Assembly: GCF_001690685.1 (NCBI RefSeq)
Contig: NZ_LZGL01000009.1
Coordinates: forward strand, 1-64,000
Origin: Gilliamella sp. wkB112
GTDB lineage: Bacteria; Pseudomonadota; Gammaproteobacteria; Enterobacterales; Orbaceae
Length of the DNA: 64,000 bases
Direction of reading: 5' to 3'
Shown here: positions 17,949 to 29,097 of the stretch, one piece after another
Layout: every line of letters begins with the position of its first letter
Numbering within the stretch: position 1 is the stretch's first letter
Program-made: the position numbers and the translations under genes
The notes under the pieces: model-generated
Told to the model about the DNA's origin: nothing
The model's input: the letters and a program-made list of their open reading frames with translations, nothing else
The model's database searches: none

Positions 17949-19580
17949 TTAGGCACCCTCAGAAATCATTTGTTCATAAATATCTAAGTCAGTATTTAGA
18001 TGTTCAAAAACTTCTTCACTTACTTCATTACGTATTTTCATTTGTAATAAAGCTGTACGTTCAGCACCAATTGCGACTAAACGCATACGTCTTTCTAAAT
18101 TTTCCGCTTCAAGCGCTTTTAGTTCTAGATCTTTAAGACCCGTACGTCGCCTTAAAGAACCAATAACACGAGATCCAACTTCATGAATAATTTCTTGATC
18201 TAAGCCATCTTCAGTTGTTTCTTGTAATAAGTTATTTTGCATTTTTTCAAGACTAACAATGGCTTCTTCGGCCATATGACCTTTAATAGTTAAGATTTCA
18301 TTTTCTTGTTTTGAATTGTCTAAAATAACACTACCACGTAATAAAATTGGTAACACAATTATTGCTACAATTAATGAAATTAAGATAATACCTGTCGCAA
18401 TAAAAACTAGTTGATACCGACCAGCAATTGTCATTGGGATGGACAATACACCAGCAAGGGTAATCGCCCCACGTACTCCAGCAAATGTTGATATCAATAG
18501 ATCCCGAGTGGTATAAGATTTAAATGCGAGAGGGCGCTTGTTACCAAAAGGCAAAGTAGGCATGTGCTTCATTGCCCATAACCAAGCAAATCTAGTCACC
18601 ATTAAAACTATAAATACAAATACTACGATGCAACACAGTTGCCATACTTCTATTGATGAGTCTGTTTGATTCTCAGTAAAAGTACTAGTTAAAATACTTG
18701 GTAATTGAATCCCTAATAAAATAAAAACAAAACCGTTAAATACAAAGGTTAACATTGACCAAGCACTATCAGATTGTAAACGAGTTGTTAATGGTGCATT
18801 TCTCATCATACCAGATTGATTTACCGTCATACCTGCACTCACTGCAGCTAAGATACCAGAACAATGGCATTCTTCAGCAATAATATAAGCTGCAAATGGT
18901 AGTAAGAATAGTAATACAATTTGAATGGCGGCATCATTATGCGTTAATTTATTAATTTTGCGTAGAATACGAGCATATAGCCAGGTAAATAAAACACCAA
19001 TAGCTAAGCCACCAATAGCAACAATAAAGAAACTAATACTAATTTGAAATAAATCAAATTGTAATTGTCCGACAGCTATTAAAATGGCAAAATTTAATGA
19101 AACTAAGCCTGATGCGTCATTCATCAAGGCTTCACCTTCTATAATTTCCATTTTTTCTTTTTCAATTCGACCTTTCCCTACAATACCACTTAATGCCACC
19201 GCATCAGTTGGAGACAGTACTGCAGCTAATGCTAATGCTGGGGCCAGTTTAATTTCTTCTGGTAACATCCAATAAAGGAGATACCCTAATGCAATAACCG
19301 TAATAACTACCAAGACTAAAGCAAGTCCAACAATCTCACGAACATTATATACGAAGTGTTTAACTGAAGTTTTACGTCCATCAGCAAATAGCAAAGGAGG
19401 AATAAATAAAACCAGAAATAATGCCGGATCAAATTTAACATAAACGCCAAAAGCAGCTAATATACAGCCAAGCAATATTTGCATCAGTGGTAACGGAATT
19501 TGAATAGGTAGCATTTTAATAAATACACCTGAAAGTGATACAATTAATACTATAAGCAATATTGTTGAAAAAAGTTCCAT
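17949..19580 (-). CDS. CPA1-family Na+/H+ antiporter (YjcE/NhaP type)
   Basis: 543 residues with about 12 hydrophobic spans, then a cytoplasmic C-terminal tail of about 130 residues. Family motifs include FIPPLLFADGRKT, LSPTDAVALSGIVGKGRI and GEALMNDASGLVSLN, whose acidic residues form the ion-binding site. It exchanges Na+ (or K+) for H+ at the inner membrane. It resembles E. coli YjcE most (549 residues). ubiT follows directly, so the two are probably co-transcribed. It is divergent from recO. Confidence 0.87.
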   Translation of the reverse strand: MELFSTILLIVLIVSLSGVFIKMLPIQIPLPLMQILLGCILAAFGVYVKFDPALFLVLFIPPLLFADGRKTSVKHFVYNVREIVGLALVLVVITVIALGYLLYWMLPEEIKLAPALALAAVLSPTDAVALSGIVGKGRIEKEKMEIIEGEALMNDASGLVSLNFAILIAVGQLQFDLFQISISFFIVAIGGLAIGVLFTWLYARILRKINKLTHNDAAIQIVLLFLLPFAAYIIAEECHCSGILAAVSAGMTVNQSGMMRNAPLTTRLQSDSAWSMLTFVFNGFVFILLGIQLPSILTSTFTENQTDSSIEVWQLCCIVVFVFIVLMVTRFAWLWAMKHMPTLPFGNKRPLAFKSYTTRDLLISTFAGVRGAITLAGVLSIPMTIAGRYQLVFIATGIILISLIVAIIVLPILLRGSVILDNSKQENEILTIKGHMAEEAIVSLEKMQNNLLQETTEDGLDQEIIHEVGSRVIGSLRRRTGLKDLELKALEAENLERRMRLVAIGAERTALLQMKIRNEVSEEVFEHLNTDLDIYEQMISEGA

Positions 19581-19745
19581 AGCTCTTCTTTTTGTGACCC
19601 GACAATTAATTATTGATTATACCTGATTTTTATCAAAGTTTCAGGTGGTAAATTTAAAAAAAATTATTTATATTTTTGGCAAAATATTACATCATTTAGC
19701 CAAAATCAATTTACTAAATAACAACCTAAATAAAGGCATTTTTGT

Positions 19746-20438
19746 ATGGAGAGTTGGCAGAGAGCATTTATCCTGCATACCAGATCCTATAGTGAAAGTA
19801 GTTTACTTGTTGATTTTTTTGTTGAAAATTTTGGAAAAATTACAGTTTTAGCTAAAGGTGCAAAGCGTAAACGTTCTGCTTTAAAAGGTGTGTTACAACC
19901 TTTTACACCACTTATCATACAATATTCTGGTCATGGGGAAGTAAAAACTTTACGTCAAGTGGAAGCTATGTCATTAGCTTTACCTCTTATTTCGACCTCG
20001 TTATATAGTGCTTTTTATCTTAATGAATTATTACATCGAGTATTAGTTGCAGACAGTGATACAACAATATTATTTGAACACTATCTACATAGTTTGCAAC
20101 AATTGGCCAAACAGGAACCAGCTGAAAATGTGTTGCGTTCTTTCGAACTAGCTTTATTAGAAAATTTAGGCTATCACGTTGATTTTTTCCATTGCCGTGC
20201 CACCGGTGATGATATCGTCGCCGCTATGAACTATCAATTTCAATCAGAAAAAGGGTTTATAAGTAGCTTATTACAAAATAGTACCAGTTTTACTGGTGAA
20301 GAAGTTTTGGCGCTAGGGTATCGTCAATTTGATAATCAAGATGTTCTTAAAGCCGCAAAACGCTTTACTAGGATGGCATTAAAACCTTATGTAGGAACAA
20401 AACCATTTAAAAGTAGAGAGTTATTTTTAAAAATATAA
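19746..20438 (+). CDS. recO: DNA repair protein RecO
   Basis: 230 residues. RecO anneals single strands and, with RecR, loads RecA onto SSB-coated DNA. The N-terminal OB fold shows AFILHTRSYSESSLLVDFF and ITVLAKGAKRKRS; a helical region with LALLENLGYHVDF follows. In E. coli recO is in the rnc-era-recO operon; here it stands alone, divergent from the antiporter. Confidence 0.95.
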   Translation: MESWQRAFILHTRSYSESSLLVDFFVENFGKITVLAKGAKRKRSALKGVLQPFTPLIIQYSGHGEVKTLRQVEAMSLALPLISTSLYSAFYLNELLHRVLVADSDTTILFEHYLHSLQQLAKQEPAENVLRSFELALLENLGYHVDFFHCRATGDDIVAAMNYQFQSEKGFISSLLQNSTSFTGEEVLALGYRQFDNQDVLKAAKRFTRMALKPYVGTKPFKSRELFLKI

Positions 20439-20492
20439 TGGGTATTATTGGTTAATTAACCCTGTATCTTAGGTTGAAGATAGTTAGAGCAA

Positions 20493-20515
20493 TTCCGCCA
20501 ACAAAGTTGACGGAA
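20493..20515. terminator. possible terminator between convergent recO and the lipoprotein gene
   Basis: TTCCG-C-CAAC and GTTG-A-CGGAA pair over 9 bp with one mismatch and an AAA loop. No T-run follows, so its role as a terminator is uncertain. Confidence 0.35.
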
Positions 20516-20536
20516 AGAAAGATAGTGGCTTAGAAA

Positions 20537-21268
20537 TCAATACACGGGTGGTTTAGCATAAGTATCATCAGCTTTATCGGCAGGGAAGGCATTAGGGCTT
20601 ACTTTTTGATAGTTTTTATTATTATCTACTAATTGAAATACTGCTGTGCCAATGACACCAACATTCCCTACTGAACCTTCATCAGTATGATTAGCGTAAG
20701 CATTAGAACTGTCAGAGAAAGTAAAAGCAGCTACTTCATTATTACTTTTACGGAATCCTTTAATCACAAGAATATCATATGGTCTTAAAATGTAACCATC
20801 ATTTGAGAGTGAACCAGCTTTACCATTAATAACATCTAATCCATCTACAGTTGCTATGATTTCATAAGTATTAGCAGAGTAATTACGATAGAATAATTGA
20901 TAACTTTGTCCTACCAGACCTTGAAGTTTAACTTTGTTATTTTGCTTAGTTAATGGCCATTTATTGTCGCGATCATCTAGGAAAGCCATACCAATGCGAC
21001 CATTGTTTAACATAACTTCTAAAATTGTTTTACCTTTATACTGATGTCCAGAATAATTTATAGTAATAACATCAATAGGGTTGAAACTTGTGCGTTTCAT
21101 GCTTACTTGCTGAACATGTGATTCAATGCCGTCGCCCCATTGAGTACCTAAGGATCCACTACTGTCTCTTGTTACAGTGTCACTATGACGACCAGATTGA
21201 CAACCTGTTATAACCAATGCCAGTAAAGATAAAATAGTAATAAAATATTTTGTATATAACCTTTTCAT
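20537..21268 (-). CDS. lipoprotein of unknown function
   Basis: 243 residues. A lipobox ends the signal sequence (SLLALVITGC, Cys about 22), so the protein is probably lipidated and attached to a membrane. The mature part has no domain I recognise; a typical stretch is YILRPYDILVIKGFRKS, and the C-terminus is proline-rich (AKPPVY). It stands alone between recO and thrS. Confidence 0.75.
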   Translation of the reverse strand: MKRLYTKYFITILSLLALVITGCQSGRHSDTVTRDSSGSLGTQWGDGIESHVQQVSMKRTSFNPIDVITINYSGHQYKGKTILEVMLNNGRIGMAFLDDRDNKWPLTKQNNKVKLQGLVGQSYQLFYRNYSANTYEIIATVDGLDVINGKAGSLSNDGYILRPYDILVIKGFRKSNNEVAAFTFSDSSNAYANHTDEGSVGNVGVIGTAVFQLVDNNKNYQKVSPNAFPADKADDTYAKPPVY

Positions 21269-21493
21269 ATTGAGTTTTCATCCTTTAAATATTATGTAAT
21301 AACAAGAGAATCTGAAATTATATATAATATTTTTTTTGTTAACTATGCTTTTATTACATTTTTTTATAATTCATTATTATTAAATAAGTTATATTGAATT
21401 ATCATGATAAAATCTGCCATAAATATTAAGATATTCTATTTTAAATCCTTATGATAGGTGGTAATATACGCGATCTATTTATTTTGTACGCAT

Positions 21494-21514
21494 GTGCGCT
21501 TTCGTAGGGCGCAC
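21494..21514 (+). promoter_or_regulatory. thrS translational operator, tRNA-Thr anticodon-arm mimic
   Basis: GTGCGCT and GGCGCAC form a 7-bp stem (one T-G pair) around the 7-base loop TTCGTAG. The loop has the exact layout of an anticodon loop: T at position 33, CGT at 34-36 (a Thr anticodon) and A at 37. It lies just before the Shine-Dalgarno TAAGG (21523-21527) of thrS. In E. coli ThrRS binds such a hairpin and blocks its own translation. Confidence 0.8.
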
Positions 21515-21534
21515 CACTGTTATAAGGATTTATT

Positions 21535-23460
21535 ATGCCGATTATTACTCTTCCTGACGGATCTCAACGTCAATTTGATAAACCAGTTACTGTATTAGAA
21601 GTCGCTCAAAGTATTGGAGCAGGCTTAGCCAAAGCTTGCATTGCTGGTCGCGTTAATGGTGAACGTAAAGATGCATGTGATGTGATCGATAAAGATGCAT
21701 CGGTAGCTATAATCACGGCTAAAGATGCTGATGGTCTGGAAATTATTCGTCACTCTTGCGCCCATTTATTAGGTCATGCAATTAAACAATTATGGCCGGA
21801 TACGCAAATGGCTATAGGACCTACTATTGACAATGGTTTTTATTATGATGTTGATTTAGATCACGCGTTAACGCAGGAAGACCTTGATGCATTAGATAAA
21901 CGTATGCATGAATTGGCTAAAAAAGATTATGATGTAAAAAAAGAAGTGGTTAGTTGGGAACGTGCGAGGGAAGTTTTTTGGGATCGCCGTGAACCATATA
22001 AAATTGCTATTTTAGATGAAAATATTCCTAAAGAATCTAAACCAGCACTTTATCATCATGAAGAATATATAGATATGTGTCGTGGGCCGCATGTACCTAA
22101 TATGCGTTTTTGTCATCATTTCAAATTACAAAAAGTTGCTGGTGCATACTGGCGAGGTAACAGTGATAATAAGATGTTACAACGTATTTATGGCACAGCT
22201 TGGGCTGATAAAAAGCAACTCGATAGCTATTTGCAACTTCTAGAAGAAGCAGCTAAACGTGACCATCGTAAAATAGGCAAACAACTAGATTTGTACCATA
22301 TGCAAGAAGAAGCACCCGGGATGGTGTTTTGGCATAATGATGGTTGGACTATTTTCCGTGAACTTGAAGTCTTCGTTCGTACTAAATTGAAAGAATACGA
22401 TTATCAAGAAGTTAAAGGTCCATTTATGATGGATAGAGTCCTATGGGAAAAAACTGGTCATTGGGGCAATTATAAAGACTTAATGTTTGTAACTTCATCT
22501 GAAAATCGTGAATATTGTATCAAACCAATGAATTGTCCGGGGCATGTTCAGATTTTTAATCAAGGTTTGAAATCTTATCGTGATTTACCTTTACGTATGG
22601 CTGAATTTGGTAGTTGTCACCGAAATGAACCTTCAGGTTCTTTACATGGATTAATGCGTGTTCGAGGTTTTACCCAAGATGACGCACATATATTTTGTAC
22701 CGAAGATCAAATACGAAGTGAAGTCAATGGTTGTATAAAAATGGTGTATGACATTTATAGTACTTTTGGCTTTACCGATATTACTGTTAAATTATCAACT
22801 CGCCCGGAAAAACGCATTGGTAACGATGAAACATGGGATTTAGCTGAAAAAGATTTAGCTGATTGCTTGACTGAAAATGGCATTAAATTTGAATATTTAC
22901 CTGGAGAAGGGGCATTTTACGGCCCAAAAATAGAATTCACATTATATGATTGTTTAGGTCGAGCATGGCAATGTGGTACAGTGCAACTTGACTTTATGTT
23001 GCCAGGCCGCTTGGACGCAACTTATGTAGGTGAGAATAATGAACGTCATGTTCCGGTAATGATTCATAGAGCAATTTTAGGTTCTATGGAACGTTTTATT
23101 GGGATTTTAACAGAAAACTGTGCGGGATTCTTCCCAACATGGTTGGCTCCATTACAAGTCGTAGTGATGAATATTACTGATAACCAAGCTCAATATGCGA
23201 AACAATTGACCGAACAATTACAAAAAGTTGGCATTAGAGCTAAAGCAGACTTGAGAAATGAGAAAATAGGGTTTAAAATCCGCGAACATACTTTAAAACG
23301 GGTTCCTTATATGTTTGTCTGTGGTGACAAAGAAATGGAATCTGGTACAATTTCAGTTCGAACTCGTCAAGGTAAAGATCTTGGTAGCTTTGAAGTGAAA
23401 CATGTTATAGAATTGTTGCTTAATGAAATTCATAAGCGTTCATTAGAACAAATGGATTAA
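21535..23460 (+). CDS. thrS: threonyl-tRNA synthetase
   Basis: 641 residues (E. coli 642). It charges tRNA-Thr and edits mischarged serine. The N-terminal TGS domain (1-62) begins [15 protein letters not shown]. The editing domain has [10 protein letters not shown]. The class II catalytic core shows [10 protein letters not shown] (zinc Cys), [21 protein letters not shown] (motif 2) and [14 protein letters not shown] (motif 3), followed by the anticodon-binding domain. It is the first gene of thrS-infC-rpmI-rplT and is preceded by an anticodon-arm-like operator. Confidence 0.98.
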   Translation: MPIITLPDGSQRQFDKPVTVLEVAQSIGAGLAKACIAGRVNGERKDACDVIDKDASVAIITAKDADGLEIIRHSCAHLLGHAIKQLWPDTQMAIGPTIDNGFYYDVDLDHALTQEDLDALDKRMHELAKKDYDVKKEVVSWERAREVFWDRREPYKIAILDENIPKESKPALYHHEEYIDMCRGPHVPNMRFCHHFKLQKVAGAYWRGNSDNKMLQRIYGTAWADKKQLDSYLQLLEEAAKRDHRKIGKQLDLYHMQEEAPGMVFWHNDGWTIFRELEVFVRTKLKEYDYQEVKGPFMMDRVLWEKTGHWGNYKDLMFVTSSENREYCIKPMNCPGHVQIFNQGLKSYRDLPLRMAEFGSCHRNEPSGSLHGLMRVRGFTQDDAHIFCTEDQIRSEVNGCIKMVYDIYSTFGFTDITVKLSTRPEKRIGNDETWDLAEKDLADCLTENGIKFEYLPGEGAFYGPKIEFTLYDCLGRAWQCGTVQLDFMLPGRLDATYVGENNERHVPVMIHRAILGSMERFIGILTENCAGFFPTWLAPLQVVVMNITDNQAQYAKQLTEQLQKVGIRAKADLRNEKIGFKIREHTLKRVPYMFVCGDKEMESGTISVRTRQGKDLGSFEVKHVIELLLNEIHKRSLEQMD

Positions 23461-23487
23461 AAGTAAATTAATTTGGAGGAATTAGAT

Positions 23488-24027
23488 ATTAAAGTCAGTA
23501 AACGTATTCAGTCAACGCGGGCACATAAGATTAATGATGAAATTACTGCTCGTGAAGTGAGATTAACCGGTGTCGATGGTGAACAACTTGGTATTGTTAG
23601 CTTAGATGAAGCAATAAAACAAGCTGAAGAAGCGACTTTAGATTTAGTTGAAATAAGCCCTAATGCAGAACCACCAGTTTGTCGTATTATGGATTATGGC
23701 AAGTTCCTCTATGAAAAGAGTAAAGCAACAAAAGAACAGAAGAAAAAGCAAAAAGTTGTTCAGGTTAAGGAAATTAAATTCCGACCTGGTACAGACGAAG
23801 GTGATTATCAGGTAAAACTCCGCAGCCTGACTCGCTTTCTTGAAGATGGCGATAAAGCCAAAGTTACGTTGCGTTTTCGTGGACGTGAAATGGCTCACCA
23901 ACAGTTAGGTACTGAAATGCTTGATCGCATCAAAGATGACTTAGCTGATTTGGCAATCATTGAATCTTATCCAACTAAGATCGAAGGTCGTCAAATGATC
24001 ATGGTGCTAGCGCCGAAGAAGAAATAA
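23488..24027 (+). CDS. infC: translation initiation factor IF-3, AUU start
   Basis: About 180 residues. IF-3 binds the 30S subunit, blocks 50S joining and checks the start codon. GGAGGA at 23475-23480 sits exactly 7 bases before ATT at 23488, and the protein from there ([19 protein letters not shown]) aligns with the E. coli start. The TTG at 23473 overlaps the Shine-Dalgarno itself and cannot be the start. An AUU start is the known basis of infC autoregulation. [18 protein letters not shown] and [18 protein letters not shown] are family hallmarks. Confidence 0.96.
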   Translation: MKVSKRIQSTRAHKINDEITAREVRLTGVDGEQLGIVSLDEAIKQAEEATLDLVEISPNAEPPVCRIMDYGKFLYEKSKATKEQKKKQKVVQVKEIKFRPGTDEGDYQVKLRSLTRFLEDGDKAKVTLRFRGREMAHQQLGTEMLDRIKDDLADLAIIESYPTKIEGRQMIMVLAPKKK

Positions 24028-24111
24028 TGGTTCTGCAAGTTAATTTTTAATTTATTGAAAATTACACCATTATTTTATTATTATTAACAATGCGAAGTGG
24101 AAATTATTAAA

Positions 24112-24309
24112 ATGCCTAAAATTAAAACTGTAAGAGGCGCAGCAAAGCGCTTTAAAAAAACAGCATCTGGTGGCTTTAAGCATAAACAAGCTAACAAGAG
24201 TCATATCCTAACTAAAAAATCAACTAAACGTAAACGTCATTTGCGTGGTTTGACAACCGTGTCAAAAGGTGATTTAGGTTTAGTAACAGCGTGTGTTCCA
24301 TACGTTTAA
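24112..24309 (+). CDS. rpmI: 50S ribosomal protein L35
   Basis: 65 residues from ATG 24112 ([14 protein letters not shown]); the in-frame GTG at 24097 is not the start. Very basic, with [12 protein letters not shown]. It belongs to the infC-rpmI-rplT operon, which in E. coli is repressed by L20 binding between infC and rpmI. Confidence 0.97.
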   Translation: MPKIKTVRGAAKRFKKTASGGFKHKQANKSHILTKKSTKRKRHLRGLTTVSKGDLGLVTACVPYV

Positions 24310-24328
24310 ATTATTGGTTTATTATTAG

Positions 24329-24694
<366 letters not shown>

Positions 24695-24703
24695 TGTCTT
24701 TAT

Positions 24704-24730
24704 AAGAGCCGAGTTACCTCGGCTTTTATT
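24704..24730 (+). terminator. rho-independent terminator after rplT
   Basis: AGCCGAG and CTCGGCT form a 7-bp stem with the loop TTAC, flanked by A's and followed by TTTATTATTTTT. Confidence 0.85.
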
Positions 24731-24770
24731 ATTTTTGGATAGTTAATATTAATAAAAAGAGCAATTGACC

Positions 24771-25893
<1,123 letters not shown>

Positions 25894-25909
25894 TTCTGGA
25901 GATCAAAAC

Positions 25910-28297
25910 ATGAAATTTAGTGAAAGCTGGCTACGTGAATGGATCAATCCAGAAATTAGTAGCGAAACATTAACCGACCAATTAACTATGGCTGGTTTAG
26001 AAGTTGATGACGTTGAAAAGGTTGCCGGGGATTTTACTGGTGTAGTTGTTGGTAAAGTTGTTGAATGCATGCAGCATCCTAATGCAGATAAATTACGTGT
26101 AACCAAAGTAGATATAGGTAAATCTGAATTACTTAATATAGTTTGTGGTGCACCTAATTGCCGTCAAGGACTAATGGTCGCTTGTGCTACTATTGGTGCG
26201 GTATTGCCAGGGGATTTTAAAATAAAAGCTGCAAAACTTCGTGGAGAGCCCTCTGAAGGAATGCTTTGTTCTTATTCCGAGTTAGGTATAAGTGATGACC
26301 ACAATGGGATTATTGAATTACCTAGTGATGCACCTTTAGGGCAAGATATTCGTGAATATCTAAAACTTGATGATGTTATGATTGATATTAGTGTAACGCC
26401 TAACCGTGCTGACTGTTTTGGTATTATTGGCGTTGCTAGAGATATTTCAGCAGTTAACAATATACCTATGCACGAATTACATGTAGATAACGTTGCCGCA
26501 ACTATAACTGATACCATATCAATTCAAGTTGATGAACCAAACGCAGCTCCTTGTTATCTAGGGCGTATTATTAAAAATATTAATGTTAATGCAACTACGC
26601 CATTATGGATGAAAGAAAAGCTACGCCGCGGTGGAATACGTTCTATAGATGCAGTCGTAGATGTTACTAATTATGTTTTATTAGAACTTGGCCATCCTAT
26701 GCATGCATTTGATTTAGCTCAAATCGAAAAAGGCATTGTAGTTCGTTATGCCGATACTAATGAAAAATTGGTTTTACTAAATGGTAATGAAATTTCAATT
26801 AATGATAAAACCTTAGTTATAGCTGACCACAAAAAAATATTAGCATTAGCTGGAATTATGGGTGGTGAATATTCAAGTGTAACATCAGCAACTAAAGATG
26901 TTTTTCTAGAGGCAGCATTTTTTGCACCATTAGCTATTACAGGAAAAGCTCGCGAATATGGTTTACATACTGAAGCATCTCATCGTTATGAACGTGGAGT
27001 AGATCCAGCTTTACAAATGAAGGCAATGCAGCGAGCAACAAAATTATTAGTTGATATTTGTGGTGGTGAAGTTGGTCCAATTATTGATGTAACAAATGCC
27101 AATGAGTTACCAATACAAGCCACAATTGTATTACGCAGGGAAAAAATTGATCGCATCATTGGCTTGTCAGTAGCAACACAAAAAATTACCGATATACTTG
27201 AAAGACTTGGTTGCAATGTAGAATATAAAGACAATATTTGGTTAGTTAAGGCACCAAGCTGGCGATTTGATTTACAAATAGAGGAAGATTTGATAGAAGA
27301 GGTCGCGCGTATCTATGGCTACAATAATATACCTAATGCCAACCTAAAAATCGAATCAATAATGAAGCCAATACCTGAAGGAAATGTTGCTTTAAGTCGA
27401 ATTAAAGACCTATTGGTTGATCGTGGTTATCAAGAAGCAGTTACCTATAGTTTTGTTGATCCAAAAGTTCAGCAAATGTTACATCCAGAATTGCAAGAAA
27501 TTAAATTGCCTAACCCAATTTCAAGTGAAATGTCAGTTATGCGTTTATCTTTATGGCCTGGATTATTAGATGCTGTTTTATATAATCAAAATCGTCAACA
27601 ATCTCGAATTCGACTATTCGAAACTGGTTTACGTTTTATACCTGATGAGAAGTCTGAATTTGGAGTTCGTCAAGAATTAATGCTAGCTGGAGTGGTAACA
27701 GGGCGTTTATATGAAGATCATTGGGATTTACCTAAACAACATATCGATTTCTATGATTTAAAGGGCGATATAGAATCTATTTTCACTCTTTTAGGTTATA
27801 CAGAAAATCTTCAATTTAAAAAAGCTGATTTGCCAGCATTACATCCGGGGCAGAGTGCGGCTATATATATCAATAATGATCTTATTGGTTATATAGGAGT
27901 GTTACATCCCGAAATTGAAAAAAAATTATCTTTAAATAGTAAAACTCTTGTTTTTGAAATAAATTTAGCTAAAATTAATCCTAAAAAGGTACCTGTTGCT
28001 CAAGACTTATCTAAATATCCGTCTAATAAACGCGATATTGCAATTGTTATATCTAATACAATTCCGGCAGCAGATATTATATCAGTATGTAAAAGTTCAG
28101 GTGGCGAACAACTTGTAAAAGTCTCACTATTTGATGTCTATCAAGGCGAAAATATCGGTGAAGATCAAAAAAGTCTCGCTATCAGTTTGATTTTACAAGA
28201 CAAGTCGCGTACACTTGAGGAAGAAGATATAACTAACATTGTAAACAAATGTATTGTTGCTTTACAAAACCGTTTTAAAGCCATATTAAGAGAATAA
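25910..28297 (+). CDS. pheT: phenylalanyl-tRNA synthetase beta subunit
   Basis: 795 residues, as in E. coli. The N-terminal tRNA-binding domain has [19 protein letters not shown] and ICGAPNC-like VCGAPNC. The B5 region and editing domain (B3/B4) follow, then the ferredoxin-fold anticodon-binding domain ([12 protein letters not shown]). It starts 16 bases after pheS; its stop overlaps the first base of an ATG for ihfA (TAATG), indicating coupling. Confidence 0.98.
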   Translation: MKFSESWLREWINPEISSETLTDQLTMAGLEVDDVEKVAGDFTGVVVGKVVECMQHPNADKLRVTKVDIGKSELLNIVCGAPNCRQGLMVACATIGAVLPGDFKIKAAKLRGEPSEGMLCSYSELGISDDHNGIIELPSDAPLGQDIREYLKLDDVMIDISVTPNRADCFGIIGVARDISAVNNIPMHELHVDNVAATITDTISIQVDEPNAAPCYLGRIIKNINVNATTPLWMKEKLRRGGIRSIDAVVDVTNYVLLELGHPMHAFDLAQIEKGIVVRYADTNEKLVLLNGNEISINDKTLVIADHKKILALAGIMGGEYSSVTSATKDVFLEAAFFAPLAITGKAREYGLHTEASHRYERGVDPALQMKAMQRATKLLVDICGGEVGPIIDVTNANELPIQATIVLRREKIDRIIGLSVATQKITDILERLGCNVEYKDNIWLVKAPSWRFDLQIEEDLIEEVARIYGYNNIPNANLKIESIMKPIPEGNVALSRIKDLLVDRGYQEAVTYSFVDPKVQQMLHPELQEIKLPNPISSEMSVMRLSLWPGLLDAVLYNQNRQQSRIRLFETGLRFIPDEKSEFGVRQELMLAGVVTGRLYEDHWDLPKQHIDFYDLKGDIESIFTLLGYTENLQFKKADLPALHPGQSAAIYINNDLIGYIGVLHPEIEKKLSLNSKTLVFEINLAKINPKKVPVAQDLSKYPSNKRDIAIVISNTIPAADIISVCKSSGGEQLVKVSLFDVYQGENIGEDQKSLAISLILQDKSRTLEEEDITNIVNKCIVALQNRFKAILRE

Positions 28298-28302
28298 TGA
28301 CT

Positions 28303-28596
28303 ATGACATTAACCAAAGCTGATATTGCAGATCGTCTTGCCGAAAAATTTAATATTGATCGTCAAGAAGCTAAAGTGCTCGTTGAACTTTTTTTTGAAGA
28401 AATTCGAGTAGCTTTAGAAAAAGGGGAAGCCGTTAAATTATCTGGATTTGGTAATTTTTCTATTCGTGATAAAAATTCACGACCGGGACGTAATCCAAAA
28501 ACAGGTGAAAGTGTCGATATTTCTGCTCGTCGGGTTGTTACATTTAGACCTGGCATTAAATTTAGAGAACGAGTAGAAAAGAATTTAGCACTATAA
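28303..28596 (+). CDS. ihfA: integration host factor alpha subunit
   Basis: 97 residues from ATG 28303 ([12 protein letters not shown], aligning with E. coli MALTKAEM); an ATG at 28297 two codons earlier overlaps the pheT stop. IHF bends DNA at specific sites in recombination, replication and transcription. The DNA-binding arm is visible in [13 protein letters not shown] and [10 protein letters not shown]. It is the last gene of pheM-pheST-ihfA. Confidence 0.97.
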   Translation: MTLTKADIADRLAEKFNIDRQEAKVLVELFFEEIRVALEKGEAVKLSGFGNFSIRDKNSRPGRNPKTGESVDISARRVVTFRPGIKFRERVEKNLAL

Positions 28597-28618
28597 CTTT
28601 TCCCTTTTATAAATATAT

Positions 28619-28659
28619 AAGCCTTTTTTGTTATCTAACAAAAGATAGGCTTTTTTTTT
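28619..28659 (+). terminator. rho-independent terminator after ihfA
   Basis: AAGCCT/AGGCTT encloses an inner TTTTGTTA/TAACAAAA stem, followed by nine T's. It closes the pheM-pheST-ihfA unit. Confidence 0.85.
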
Positions 28660-28712
28660 GAAAAATTGATTGTAATAATTTAATGATTCAAGCATAATAA
28701 CTCCTCTTTTAT

Positions 28713-28824
28713 GGAGGCTCTATGGGTCCTCTTGCAACATTTTTTTGCTCATCAGGTCAGGTCCGGAAGGAAGCAGCCAAAGTAAAAAATATGTGTGTGG
28801 GATGTGGCTGATAGGGTCTCCTCC
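28713..28824 (+). ncRNA. ffs: signal recognition particle 4.5S RNA
   Basis: About 112 nt. The conserved apical domain CAGGTCAGGTCCGGAAGGAA followed by GCAGCC is identical to the bacterial SRP consensus, and the ends GGAGGCTC and GGGTCTCCTCC pair as the terminal helix. It binds Ffh to target proteins to the membrane. Confidence 0.97.
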
Positions 28825-28997
28825 AAATAGAAAATGTAAACTCTTCTCTAATCTTCCATACTCAAATTATCACTCTAATAATTATTAGGAACAATAAATG
28901 TCCAAACACTATATTTACGGTTAAATTAATCAAAATGATTGTTGTTGATTGCGGTTATATTTGCGATCATATTACCAATCTGAATATTTATATTGAA

Positions 28998-29026
28998 ACG
29001 TATAGCTTACCTGAAACTTCTTGACT
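28998..29026. repeat. short dispersed repeat, copy B (between ffs and rlhA)
   Basis: ACGTATAGCT-TA-CCTGAAAC is 18 of 20 identical to copies A and C. It lies about 70-100 bases before rlhA. The minus-strand -35-like element is degenerate here; on the plus strand TTGACT follows (29021-29026). Confidence 0.5.
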
Positions 29027-29097
29027 TTAATTTTAAATAACTATAATTCATAAAAAATATTTATAAAATGAATATATGCATTTAGTGAGATTTAACA

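Noticed and set aside
26272-27234. Minus-strand ORFs inside pheT
   Set aside because: Antisense to conserved synthetase domains and without start signals.
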